Positions 52,979 to 61,387 of a DNA stretch of 64,000 nucleotides are shown piece by piece. The stretch spans positions 30,842-94,841 of the forward strand of contig DQPL01000019.1 of assembly GCA_015664885.1 (NCBI GenBank), given 5' to 3'. This DNA is from Gemmatimonadota bacterium. Lineage in GTDB: Bacteria; Gemmatimonadota; Gemmatimonadetes; Longimicrobiales; Gaopeijiaceae. The position numbers were made by a program, and so were the translations under genes. The notes beneath the pieces were generated by a model that saw nothing but the letters and a program-made list of their open reading frames with translations, did not search any database and was not told the origin of the DNA. The first letter of the stretch is position 1; every line of letters begins with the position of its first letter.

Positions 52979-54276
52979 GAAGGCAACGCGTCGTTCCAGC
53001 AGTGGCGGCTCCCGCGGCGGCGCTCGCGCTCTTGGCCCTGGCAACCGCTGCTGCCCGGGCACAGACGGCCGCACCCGACCTCCAGGCGTGGTGGGCCGCA
53101 GCCAACCCGGCGGCCCTCGCCGAGGCGACCTCGCAGATTGTGCGCTCGGGGCCGGACTTCGAGGATGTCTATGAGGCCCTCGCGGCCGGCCGACACTACG
53201 AACGGGACGTCCCTCTCGGCACGCTCGAGTTGACGCACACGAATCGCGATGGATTCCTGCACCGCTACATCCTGATGGTGCCCGCCAGTTACGACCCGAG
53301 TCGGTCCTACCCGGTGCGCATGTACCTGCACGGTGGTGTGTTCCGCCCGGACCCAGGGGCGGGCGGCAGTTGGTTCCGGAGTCCGGACCGGTTCGCGAGT
53401 GAGGACCATCTGGTCATCGCTCCGCTTTCATGGAGCGAGACGCTCTGGTGGCAAGCGCACCAGGTCGAGAACCTGCGCGGCATCCTCAATGACTTGAAAG
53501 GCACGTACAACATCGACGAGAACCGCGTGCACGCGATGGGCGTCTCGGACGGAGGGACCGGCGTCTACTTCCTGGCCTTTCGCGATCCCACGCCCTGGTC
53601 GTCCTTCCTACCGTTCATTGGCAGCCCGGGTGTGCTCATGAACCCCGCGGTGGGGGCAGACGGCAGGATGCACCTCGGCAATCTCAAGAACCGGCCGTTT
53701 TTCATCGTGAACGGTGAGACGGATCGACTCTACCCGGTAAGCTCCATCCGGCCGTGGTTGAGCAGCTTCGACGCGATCGGCGTGGATTATGAGTTCAGGC
53801 CCCAGCAGAGCGGGCACGACGTGAGCTGGTGGCCGTCCGAGGCAGAGCGAATCGACCGCTTCGCCGCCGAGCGCCGCAGGGACCCGCATCCCGAAAGCAT
53901 GGTCTGGGCCACGGAGTCTCCGGAAGCGTACCCGAGAGCGCACTGGCTCATCATCGACGAGCTCGGCTCGACTCGGGGTGATGCGGAGCGAGACGCCCTG
54001 TCAGCCTGGGTGGCGAGTGCTGACTCGGGCATTCTGTGGGCCACGCGGGAGGGCAACACGGTCGAGGTCCTCGCCTACCAAGTGCGGCGCTTTCGCGTCT
54101 TGGTATCGCCGGACGCTTTCGACCTCACGCGCCCGATTCGCGTTGAAGTGAATGGTTCGGTGGCGTTCGATGGCCTCGTTTCCCCAAGCGTGGAGACGCT
54201 GCTCGACTGGGCGGGCCGGGACCAGGACCGCACCATGCTCTACGCGGCCGAGCTGACGTTGGAGCCTGTTCGGTAG
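52975..54276 (+). CDS. Exported alpha/beta hydrolase (PHB depolymerase/esterase-like)
   Basis: The 433-residue product starts at GTG 52975 (GTGA overlap). It has a signal peptide (AAPAAALALLALATAAARAQT) and an alpha/beta hydrolase core: YPVRMYLHGGVFRPDPG, the nucleophile elbow HAMGVSDGGTGVYF, acid in FIVNGETDRLYPV and base in RPQQSGHDVSWW. A C-terminal 130-residue beta-rich module follows (RRFRVLVSPDAFDLTRPIRV). It is coupled to the decarboxylase subunits but exported while they are cytosolic, so the link may be in feeding a carboxylic acid released outside. Confidence 0.82.
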   Translation: MRRQRVVPAVAAPAAALALLALATAAARAQTAAPDLQAWWAAANPAALAEATSQIVRSGPDFEDVYEALAAGRHYERDVPLGTLELTHTNRDGFLHRYILMVPASYDPSRSYPVRMYLHGGVFRPDPGAGGSWFRSPDRFASEDHLVIAPLSWSETLWWQAHQVENLRGILNDLKGTYNIDENRVHAMGVSDGGTGVYFLAFRDPTPWSSFLPFIGSPGVLMNPAVGADGRMHLGNLKNRPFFIVNGETDRLYPVSSIRPWLSSFDAIGVDYEFRPQQSGHDVSWWPSEAERIDRFAAERRRDPHPESMVWATESPEAYPRAHWLIIDELGSTRGDAERDALSAWVASADSGILWATREGNTVEVLAYQVRRFRVLVSPDAFDLTRPIRVEVNGSVAFDGLVSPSVETLLDWAGRDQDRTMLYAAELTLEPVR

Positions 54277-54305
54277 GCGTACAACCTTACAGCACCCCCC
54301 GACAG

Positions 54306-54334
54306 TTGACCCTCGGCATAGATTCGATTAATCG
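54306..54334 (+). promoter_or_regulatory. Promoter with CGATTAATCG palindrome before marR-arsM
   Basis: TTGACC (54306-54311) is a good -35; the -10 would fall at TAATCG (54329-54334) with 17-base spacing. The -10 sits within a perfect 10-bp palindrome CGATTAATCG (54325-54334), seven bases from the ATG at 54341. A protein bound there would block RNA polymerase. The short distance implies a nearly leaderless message. Confidence 0.5.
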
Positions 54335-54340
54335 TTGTAT

Positions 54341-54877
54341 ATGTCAACTACTATTGAGCTTCCCAATCGCACCTTAGCCCCGCTACCCATCGTGGATCCC
54401 ACCGCGGACCCCACGCTGCGGGCGGACGCCGAACACCTGTCCGACGCGCTGAGCGAGCTCATACGGGTCATCCAGTTCCGGGACCGCGACCGTGCCTGCT
54501 GCTATGACATCAGCGTGAGCCAGTGCCACGCGCTCAAGGGCGTGGTCGACGCAGGCGCGCTGACCGTCAACGAGCTCGCGGCACACCTGTATCTGGACAA
54601 GAGCACCGCCAGCCGTCTTGCCAACGGCCTTGTAGACAAAGGCCTCTTGGCTCGAGAGCGCGACGCGGAGGACGGTCGGGTCGTGCGGTTGGTAGCTACG
54701 CCGGAGGGCGCGTCCACTTGTTCGATCATCGAGTCCGACCTGACGCGAGAGTACTCGGAGATGCTGTCCGACTTCGATCCAGAGGTTCGGGCAGCAATCA
54801 CACGGCTGGTTGCGCGCTTGGGGCGCTCCTTCACCGCGAGGGTAGAGGCGTCGGGCGGTAGCTGCTGCGTGGTCTGA
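54341..54877 (+). CDS. MarR-family regulator with cysteine clusters, probably arsenic-responsive
   Basis: A 178-residue winged-helix regulator. The DNA-binding part is clear: LTVNELAAHLYLDKSTASRL, ANGLVDKGLLARERDAEDGR (wing). Before it lies C53-C54-x7-C62 (RACCYDISVSQC), and the very C-terminus is GGSCCVV (C175, C176). Such paired cysteines are unusual in MarR proteins and could bind As(III). It is transcribed with arsM 84 bases downstream. An arsenite-released repressor is my inference, supported by gene neighbourhood. Confidence 0.82.
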   Translation: MSTTIELPNRTLAPLPIVDPTADPTLRADAEHLSDALSELIRVIQFRDRDRACCYDISVSQCHALKGVVDAGALTVNELAAHLYLDKSTASRLANGLVDKGLLARERDAEDGRVVRLVATPEGASTCSIIESDLTREYSEMLSDFDPEVRAAITRLVARLGRSFTARVEASGGSCCVV

Positions 54878-54960
54878 TGAACGGTGGCCTGTTGATGCGT
54901 TCGTCCTTTTGTCTTTCTGACTAAGAAGTTGTGATCCACAGCTACATCTGAGAGAAGACC

Positions 54961-55836
54961 ATGACGACACAAACGAATTCAGACCTGAAACAGGCGGTAC
55001 GGGACCGGTATGCTCGGGCAGCCGAGGGCGGCGGGTGCTGCGAGCCTTCCTGGTGCGGCACGGACACGACATCCGAGACGGCGTCCCAGACCACGTCCCA
55101 GACCACATCCAAAACGACATCGAATGCTGACGAGATCAGCCAGTCGATCGGGTACTCCGAAGAGGAACTGGCGGACTTACCGGACAACACCAATCTAGGA
55201 CTCGGCTGCGGCAATCCGACCGCCATCGCCTCGCTGCGGGAGGGGCAGACGGTGTTGGACCTGGGATCCGGCGCCGGCATCGACTGTTTCCTGGCCGCGA
55301 CTCGGGTGGGGCCGAGCGGGAAGGTGATCGGCGTCGACATGACACACCAGATGATCGACAAAGCCCGTGAAAACGCCTCGAATGGCAGCTACGGCAACGT
55401 CGAGTTCCGACTCGGCGAGATCGAAGCGCTTCCAGTCGCGGACGCGACGGTCGATGTGATCATCTCGAACTGCGTGCTCAATCTCAGCCCGCGCAAGGAC
55501 AGGGTGCTCGCTGAGGCGTGGCGCGTATTGAAGCCGGGCGGTCGTGTGGTGGTCTCGGACATGGTCTCCGAAGTACCCGTGCCTGAAGTGCTGGCCGGGA
55601 ACGTGGAGGCGATCGCCGCATGCCTGCCCACCTTCCGCGACGAGTATCTGCAGCAGTTCCGGGACGCGGGGTTCGAGGACGTGCGCATTACTTCGGAAAA
55701 GCCCTATCCGACAGACTTCATCCTCGGGGACCCTGGTGTGCAGGAACACCTCGCCGGGCAGCCCGATCACACGGCTCAGCTGACCGACTTCGTGAGCTCC
55801 ATCGCGGGCGCGCACTTCGAGGCGACGAAGGCGTAG
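54961..55836 (+). CDS. arsM: Arsenite S-adenosylmethionine methyltransferase
   Basis: A 291-residue ArsM, which methylates As(III) using SAM. The SAM motif is VLDLGSGAGIDCFLAA. The conserved arsenic-binding cysteines are present: C83 in LGLGCGNPT, C171 in IISNCVLNL and C221 in AACLPTF, the last two 50 apart as in characterised ArsM. N-terminal C26-C27 and C32 add a possible site. Residues 34-56 are an odd Thr/Ser-rich linker with four near repeats of TTS(E/Q/K). Its expression is probably controlled by the upstream MarR protein. Confidence 0.93.
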   Translation: MTTQTNSDLKQAVRDRYARAAEGGGCCEPSWCGTDTTSETASQTTSQTTSKTTSNADEISQSIGYSEEELADLPDNTNLGLGCGNPTAIASLREGQTVLDLGSGAGIDCFLAATRVGPSGKVIGVDMTHQMIDKARENASNGSYGNVEFRLGEIEALPVADATVDVIISNCVLNLSPRKDRVLAEAWRVLKPGGRVVVSDMVSEVPVPEVLAGNVEAIAACLPTFRDEYLQQFRDAGFEDVRITSEKPYPTDFILGDPGVQEHLAGQPDHTAQLTDFVSSIAGAHFEATKA

Positions 55837-55877
55837 AGGCGGGACGAGCCTTGGGGGGTCGGTACTGCCGGCCGCCC

Positions 55878-58097
55878 CTACATCCGTGCCAGGTAGGTGA
55901 GCTTCATCACCATCCCGCGATCGGAGAGTTCCCACCCCTGGCCGTCCCACCCGTGATTCTCGGTGAAGACGATGAAGAAGTCGCTGCCGGGGCGGTGGAT
56001 GAAGTTGAAGCGCACGTTGGTGGAGAACGCCTTCTGGAGGCTGTTGTACTGCACCAAAACATTGGTGGAGAGCTTCGTCGAGTACGAATACGAGGCACGC
56101 AGCGAACTGATGTCGGCATTGAACCCGCCGTCGGGCACGTCCACCTGATTGCGGGTGTAGCCGCCTGTGAACGAGATCTGCGGCGACGGCGCGACACTCA
56201 GGGTGCCGCCCAGGCTCATGAGCGTGCCCCCGTAGAAGTTCGAGATCGTGACCGACGACCCGAGCACGGCCGCCCGACGCGGGCTCGAGAAGGCGAACCA
56301 ATTGAGTCGGTCCGCGCGGTACCTGCCCGCCGGCACCTCCACCGACTCCGAGAGCCGGAACCCCTCATCCACCACGGTCTCGGACGTGTTGAGGATCGCC
56401 GTGAATTGCTCTCCCGATTTCCAGGTCGGGTTCATACCGATGCCCGCCCTCCAGTCCTGCATGCGCCCGTCGGACACGGTTGTACCGTAGCCCCCCATGA
56501 AAAACATCCCGATGTCCCGGAGGCCGAGCGCTGATGGCCTGAACTTGGGACCGGCGTAGGCATCGGTTTGCCGAATGTCGGTGCGCGTGATGAACCCGCC
56601 CGCGGCGTCCGCGTTGGGGCTGACGGCATAATGAGTGAAGGACGCTCTCCAGTCTGGTCCGTCGTAGGAGTGCTTCAGGCTGTAGGAGTAGCCGTCGCCG
56701 CCCTGTCCTTCGGTGAACGATTGCGCGGCGTACCAATCCCAGATCCACGCTGAACCGATCACGAACTGTCCGTCGATACCGGCGGTCGTATTCCAGCCAT
56801 CGGAGCTGCGCCGGTCCACCATCATTGCGCCGATGTAGGCGCTCTGGCCGACGTCTCGTTTGATGCGAGCCACAGCGAAGTTCTCGCGCGGAGCGCCGTA
56901 CGCCTCGTCGGTGATGACATTGAGCAGACCCACGGTTTGGCCTCCGACGCGGCCCGTGAGGCGTGCCCCCGCAAGGATCGGTACAGCTCCGTCTCGCGAG
57001 ATGCCGATATTGCGGCTGAAGAGCATCTGGTAGGCAGGAGTCCGCATCCCCCCTTCCCCTGCCAGCCCGAAGTCGAAAATGCCCGAGTTCTCCAGGAAGA
57101 AGTCCCTCTTCTCGGGGAAAAAGAGGCTGAAGCGGGTGAGATTCACCTGGGCGTCGTCCACTTCGACCTGCGCGAAGTCCGTGTTCACGGTCAGGTCGAG
57201 TACGAGACCAGGTCGAACTTCGGTCTTGATGTCGATGCCCACCTCTCGCTGATAGGACGAGGTGATGGCGCCGAGTTCATTGGCCTCCTGGCGCCGGCCG
57301 GCGAGCAAGAAAGTCTTGGTCTCGAGGCTGAGCCCTTGTTGCGGCAGATCGGCAAGCCCAGTGAGATGGCCCGCGCGGCTCACGCGTAGAAAGCCACCAC
57401 CCTCACGCTGCCAGGACTGCCAGAGCACGTCCTCGTTCTTCCTGCGGATGACGCGAAAGACGTTGATACCCCAAGGCTCGTCGCCTGATGCCTCCGGGTA
57501 GCGCAGCGTCTGCCACGGGATCGCGAACTCGGCGCTCCAGCCGGTCGGAGTTCGCGCGCCCTTCACTTCCCACACGCCCCGCCAGTCGATGTTGAGGCTG
57601 CCCTCATCGGTGACGAGTGCCTCGAACTCCGCCCCGTTGGGGTTGGTCGCGAAGACCATCCCGTTTCGGTGGTCGTGGAACGGATCGAGCAGGATCGCGA
57701 TGGCGTCGTCGCCGGCGAACTGAATGCCCGCACTGAAGAATATCGGCGCGATCAGCTTGTCCCTCTGCAGGATCCGCGCGACGATCTCGTCGGGTTCGGA
57801 GTCATGGGCCGCCACGCCGATGTACAGCATGTGCTCGTCGTAGGCGATTCGCACCACGGTCTCTTCGGTGGCGGCAACCCCCTCGTCGGGTTCGCGTTGG
57901 GTGAATCCACTGAGCGCGGCGGCGCTGGACCACACGTCCTCGGTCAGCAGCCCGTCCAGCCGAATCGACTCGCCCATCTCGGTGCGAATCCGGTACGCTC
58001 CTACCTGGTCGTCCTGCGCGGTAACTGTTCCGGGCCAGAACACCAGGCAGAGTAGCGCCACCGCAGCAGGTGCGAGCTGGACACAATTAGGGGCCAT
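55878..58097 (-). CDS. CBM9-like + DUF5916 outer-membrane protein (copy A)
   Basis: A 739-residue exported protein. After a signal peptide (VALLCLVFWPGTVTAQ) there is a CBM9-like beta-sandwich domain (residues about 35-215; RLDGLLTEDVWSSAAALSGF, MLYIGVAAHDSEPDEIVARI). The rest is DUF5916, a predicted 16-20-strand membrane barrel (LTVNTDFAQVEVDDAQVNLT, FPEKRDFFLENSGIFDFG, ending VMKLTYLARM with a terminal aromatic-type strand). It may bind and pass carbohydrates or other ligands through the outer membrane. It is a tandem paralogue of the next gene. Confidence 0.87.
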   Translation of the reverse strand: MAPNCVQLAPAAVALLCLVFWPGTVTAQDDQVGAYRIRTEMGESIRLDGLLTEDVWSSAAALSGFTQREPDEGVAATEETVVRIAYDEHMLYIGVAAHDSEPDEIVARILQRDKLIAPIFFSAGIQFAGDDAIAILLDPFHDHRNGMVFATNPNGAEFEALVTDEGSLNIDWRGVWEVKGARTPTGWSAEFAIPWQTLRYPEASGDEPWGINVFRVIRRKNEDVLWQSWQREGGGFLRVSRAGHLTGLADLPQQGLSLETKTFLLAGRRQEANELGAITSSYQREVGIDIKTEVRPGLVLDLTVNTDFAQVEVDDAQVNLTRFSLFFPEKRDFFLENSGIFDFGLAGEGGMRTPAYQMLFSRNIGISRDGAVPILAGARLTGRVGGQTVGLLNVITDEAYGAPRENFAVARIKRDVGQSAYIGAMMVDRRSSDGWNTTAGIDGQFVIGSAWIWDWYAAQSFTEGQGGDGYSYSLKHSYDGPDWRASFTHYAVSPNADAAGGFITRTDIRQTDAYAGPKFRPSALGLRDIGMFFMGGYGTTVSDGRMQDWRAGIGMNPTWKSGEQFTAILNTSETVVDEGFRLSESVEVPAGRYRADRLNWFAFSSPRRAAVLGSSVTISNFYGGTLMSLGGTLSVAPSPQISFTGGYTRNQVDVPDGGFNADISSLRASYSYSTKLSTNVLVQYNSLQKAFSTNVRFNFIHRPGSDFFIVFTENHGWDGQGWELSDRGMVMKLTYLARM

Positions 58098-58120
58098 CGA
58101 AGGAACCGTAGGAGGGAACC

Positions 58121-58135
58121 GCCCAGGAGTATGGG
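58121..58135 (-). promoter_or_regulatory. Conserved upstream element of DUF5916 copy A
   Basis: A 15-base identical block (plus strand GCCCAGGAGTATGGG) lies 24 bases before this gene's ATG and, in the same relation, before copy B (60419-60433). Read on the minus strand it contains CATACT, a -10-like hexamer, so it may be a core promoter. The conservation within otherwise diverged upstream DNA argues for function. Confidence 0.5.
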
Positions 58136-58166
58136 TGGAGTGGTCCAGATAGGGCTACGCCCGCGT

Positions 58167-60392
58167 CTACATCCGCGCCAGGTAGGTAATCTTCATCACC
58201 ATGCCACGATCGGAGAGGTTCCACACCCTCCGGTCGTCTCCGCGGTTCTCCGTGAACACGACGAAGAAGTCGCTGCCCGGGCGGTGGATGAAGTTGAAGC
58301 GCACGTTGGTGGAGAACGCCTTTTCTAAGCTGTTGTACTGCACCAACACGTTGGTGGAGAGCTTGGTCGAGTAGGAGTAGGTGGCACGCAACGAGCTGAT
58401 GTCGGCGTTGAACGAACCATCCGTTACATCCACCTGATTACGGGTATAGCCGGCGGTGAATGAGATCTGCGGCGACGGCGCTAGGTTGAGCGTGCCACCC
58501 AAGCTTACGAGCGTGCCGTCGTAGAACTGCGATACCATTGCCGTCGAGCCTACCACGAACGCTCGACTAGAGCTCGAGAAAGCGAACCAACCCACGTGGT
58601 CCGCTCGGTACCTCCCCGCCGGCACAATCACCCCATCCGAGAGCTCGAAGCGCTCGTCCACCACGGTCTCAGAAGCGTTGAAAAACGCCGTGACCTGATC
58701 CCCAGACTCCCACACCGGCCCCACACCCACGCCCCCGGCATAGTCCTGCAGGCGCCCGTCGGACACCGTGGTACTGTAGCTACCACCCACGAACATCGAG
58801 ATGTCGCGGATGCCCAGCCATGACGGCCGCCACTTGGGACCGGCGTACAGCGTGGTGCTGCGTAGGTCGCTGCGCGCGACGAAGCCCGAACCGGAGCCCG
58901 CGTCCTCATTCGGGCTGATGGCGTAGTGATTGAAGAACGAGGTCCAACTCTCGCCCTCGTAGAAGTACCCTAGGTTGTAGGAGTAGCCATACACGTCGCC
59001 GCGATCGGTGAGCGACTGAGCGACATAAGCGTCCCAGACCCAGGCTTCGCCGATCACGAACTGCCCGTCGATGCCCGCGGTCGTATTCCAGCCCTGGGAG
59101 CTGCGACGGTCCACCACCATCGCGCCGACGTAGTTGCTCTCACCGATGTCACGCTTGATGCGCGCTACCGAGAAGTTCTCCCGCGGCACGCCGAACGCTT
59201 CCTCGGTCACGACGTTGAGCAGGCCAATGGTTTGACCGCCCACACGACCCGTGAGACGTGCACCAGCCAGGATGGGTACCTCGCCGTCGTCGGAGATGCC
59301 GATGTTGCGACTGAAGAACATCTGATACGGGGGCGGCATCATAGGGTCTCCCAGGACCCCAAAGTCGAAGATGCCCGAGTTCTCAAGGAAGAAGTCGCGC
59401 TTCTCCGGGAAAAAGAGGCTGAAGCGCGTGAGGTTCACCTGCGCATCGTCCACTTCGACCTGCGCGAAGTCCGTGTTCAGGGTCAAGTCGAGAACCAGGC
59501 CAGGCCTGAGTTCCGTTTTGATGTCGAGGCCGATCTCTCGTTGCACGGACGAACTGATCGCGCCGGCCTCATTGGCCTCCTGGCGCCGGCCCGCGAGCAC
59601 GAACGGCTTCATCTCGAGATTGAGCCCCTGCTGCGGCAGGTCGGAGAGCCCCGTGAGATGGCCCGCGCGGCTCACGCGGTGAAAGCCACCACCTTCGCGC
59701 TGCCATGACTGCCAGAGCGTCTCTTCGTTCTTCCTACGGATGACGCGGAAGACGTTGATGCCCCAGAGCTCGTCCCCGCTAGCCTCCGGGTAGCGAAGCG
59801 TGCGCCAGGGGATCGCGAACTCGGCGCTCCAACCCTCTGATGTGCGCGAGCTGCGCACTTCCCAGACACCGCGCCAGTCGATGTTGAGCTCTGTGCCCTC
59901 GTCGCTGACGAGCGCCTCGAACTCCGCGCCGTTGGGGTTGGTGGCGAAGATCACGCCGCTCCTGTGGTCGTGGAACGGATCGAGCATGATCGCGATGGCG
60001 TCGTCGCCCGCAAACTGAATGCCCGTCCCGAAAAACAGCGGTTCGATCAGCTTGTCTCGCTGCAAGATGCGCGCGACGATCTCATCGGGTTCCGAGTCGT
60101 ACGCCAACACGCCGATGTACAGCATGGCGTCGTCGTAGGCGATGCGAACTTCGGTCTGCTCGGTGGCCGCGGCGCCCTGATCGGGTTCGCGTTGCCTGAA
60201 ACCACTCAGCGCGACGGCCCGGGACCAAAGGTCCTCGCTCAGCAATCCATCCAGCCGAACCTCTTCCCCTGAGTCCGTGCGGATGCGGTACGCACCTACC
60301 TGATCGTCCTGCGCCGTACCTGAAGCAGGCAGACCAAGCAAGCAGAGCAGCGCCAGCGCCGCAGGCCCGTACTTGACACGTTTGCAGACCAT
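58167..60392 (-). CDS. CBM9-like + DUF5916 outer-membrane protein (copy B)
   Basis: The 741-residue paralogue shares the whole architecture: signal (ALALLCLLGLPASGTAQ), CBM9-like domain with RLDGLLSEDLWSRAVALSGF, and the DUF5916 barrel with the same LTLNTDFAQVEVDDAQVNLT and FPEKRDFFLENSGIFDFG blocks and C-terminus VMKITYLARM. By eye well over 70% of residues are identical to copy A. Differences concentrate in surface-loop-like stretches (residues 480-560), as expected if ligand or phage contacts diverge. It is upstream of copy A with 69 bases between them. Confidence 0.87.
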   Translation of the reverse strand: MVCKRVKYGPAALALLCLLGLPASGTAQDDQVGAYRIRTDSGEEVRLDGLLSEDLWSRAVALSGFRQREPDQGAAATEQTEVRIAYDDAMLYIGVLAYDSEPDEIVARILQRDKLIEPLFFGTGIQFAGDDAIAIMLDPFHDHRSGVIFATNPNGAEFEALVSDEGTELNIDWRGVWEVRSSRTSEGWSAEFAIPWRTLRYPEASGDELWGINVFRVIRRKNEETLWQSWQREGGGFHRVSRAGHLTGLSDLPQQGLNLEMKPFVLAGRRQEANEAGAISSSVQREIGLDIKTELRPGLVLDLTLNTDFAQVEVDDAQVNLTRFSLFFPEKRDFFLENSGIFDFGVLGDPMMPPPYQMFFSRNIGISDDGEVPILAGARLTGRVGGQTIGLLNVVTEEAFGVPRENFSVARIKRDIGESNYVGAMVVDRRSSQGWNTTAGIDGQFVIGEAWVWDAYVAQSLTDRGDVYGYSYNLGYFYEGESWTSFFNHYAISPNEDAGSGSGFVARSDLRSTTLYAGPKWRPSWLGIRDISMFVGGSYSTTVSDGRLQDYAGGVGVGPVWESGDQVTAFFNASETVVDERFELSDGVIVPAGRYRADHVGWFAFSSSSRAFVVGSTAMVSQFYDGTLVSLGGTLNLAPSPQISFTAGYTRNQVDVTDGSFNADISSLRATYSYSTKLSTNVLVQYNSLEKAFSTNVRFNFIHRPGSDFFVVFTENRGDDRRVWNLSDRGMVMKITYLARM

Positions 60393-60418
60393 CGAAGACG
60401 AACCATATGAGGGGATGA

Positions 60419-60433
60419 GCCCAGGAGTATGGG
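60419..60433 (-). promoter_or_regulatory. Conserved upstream element of DUF5916 copy B
   Basis: Identical to the 15-base block at 58121-58135, here 27 bases before the copy B ATG. A weaker TTGACAC on the plus strand nearby (60373) is inside the coding start and unrelated. Confidence 0.5.
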
Positions 60434-60491
60434 CAGAGTCGGGCCGGACGTGTATCCCCTGTCCATAGGCCGCCCGGGGTCCGCGACCGGC

Positions 60492-61242
60492 TCAGTGCGT
60501 GAGGTGCGTCTCCGAGCCAACGCCGGCCGAGCGGTCCAGCAGCAATCTGGCTCTCACCATCAGCTCGGTAGGTGTAAAAGGCTTAGGCAGAAAGGCATCG
60601 GGATCGTCCGCAAGCAAATGTTGGATCGGCAAATCGAAGGTATGGCCCGAAATGAAGAGAATGGGCTTACCGGGCCTCGTTTTCTTGAGATGTTCGGCAA
60701 GCTCCGTGCGCTCCACGCGTGGCATGACGACGTCGCTGACGACCAAGTCGACGATGGCATCCGGGTCTCCCGCCAAGGTCATGGCCTCCTGGCCATCGCG
60801 CGCAAGCAGGACTTCGTAGCCCGCCTTGGTGAGCACGCGTTCGACGAGCCTTCGGACCTGCAAGTCGTCCTCGACGACCAGGATGGTTTCGCAGCAGCGA
60901 ACTGTTTGCTGGTCGCGCGAAGCGGTGGACGCACAGGCTGGTTCCTTTAAGGTGCTAGTGGTCTCCTCACTTAGCGCGGGAAGCCCTACCTCGAAGCGCG
61001 TCCCGTCGCGCGACGTTCAGCACCTGCGCCTCGGCCATCGCCAGAAGCTGCTCGGTGCCCGTGGCTGCGGCCTCCGCAAGCCCTAGGGTCTGGGCCGAGG
61101 ACTTGGCCAACGTGAGCTGGTACGTCTCGTACGTGGAGCGAACATGCAGGGCGGCAAGAGGCAGCACAGCGATCCACAGGAGCGCCGTGATCTGCGTTCG
61201 AATCGAAGTTGGCCTTTTTCTGCGCGAACGCGTGTCGACCAT
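60492..61242 (-). pseudogene. Collapsed hybrid histidine kinase: N-terminus and C-terminal receiver only
   Basis: From ATG 61242 an N-terminal segment with one membrane helix (TQITALLWIAVLPLAALHV) and a sensor-like helix (TGTEQLLAMAEAQVLNVARR) runs to a stop at 60967. In another frame, opening after a TGA at 61017-61019, comes DGTRFEVGLPALSEE, the typical end of a histidine-kinase ATPase domain. A linker follows, then a full CheY-like receiver (ETILVVEDDLQVRRLVERVL; phospho-Asp in VVSDVVMP; Thr/Ser in FISGHT; Lys in FLPKPFTP). HisKA and nearly all of the ATPase domain are missing. The two frames overlap in a shared GGGACGCGCTTCGAG segment. The receiver alone might still be made. Confidence 0.78.
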
Positions 61243-61387
61243 ACCGCCGTGGGCTTGAAAGGGCACATCTTTCGCCGTCGATCGAAGGCCAGGACGCCCG
61301 GCCATCAATCTTACGCTTTCTTAAGCATCGGCAGGACGGGGGAAAACCTTAGCGTTGCCTCGGTGCGTCAGGTCACCGGTCCTCGGG

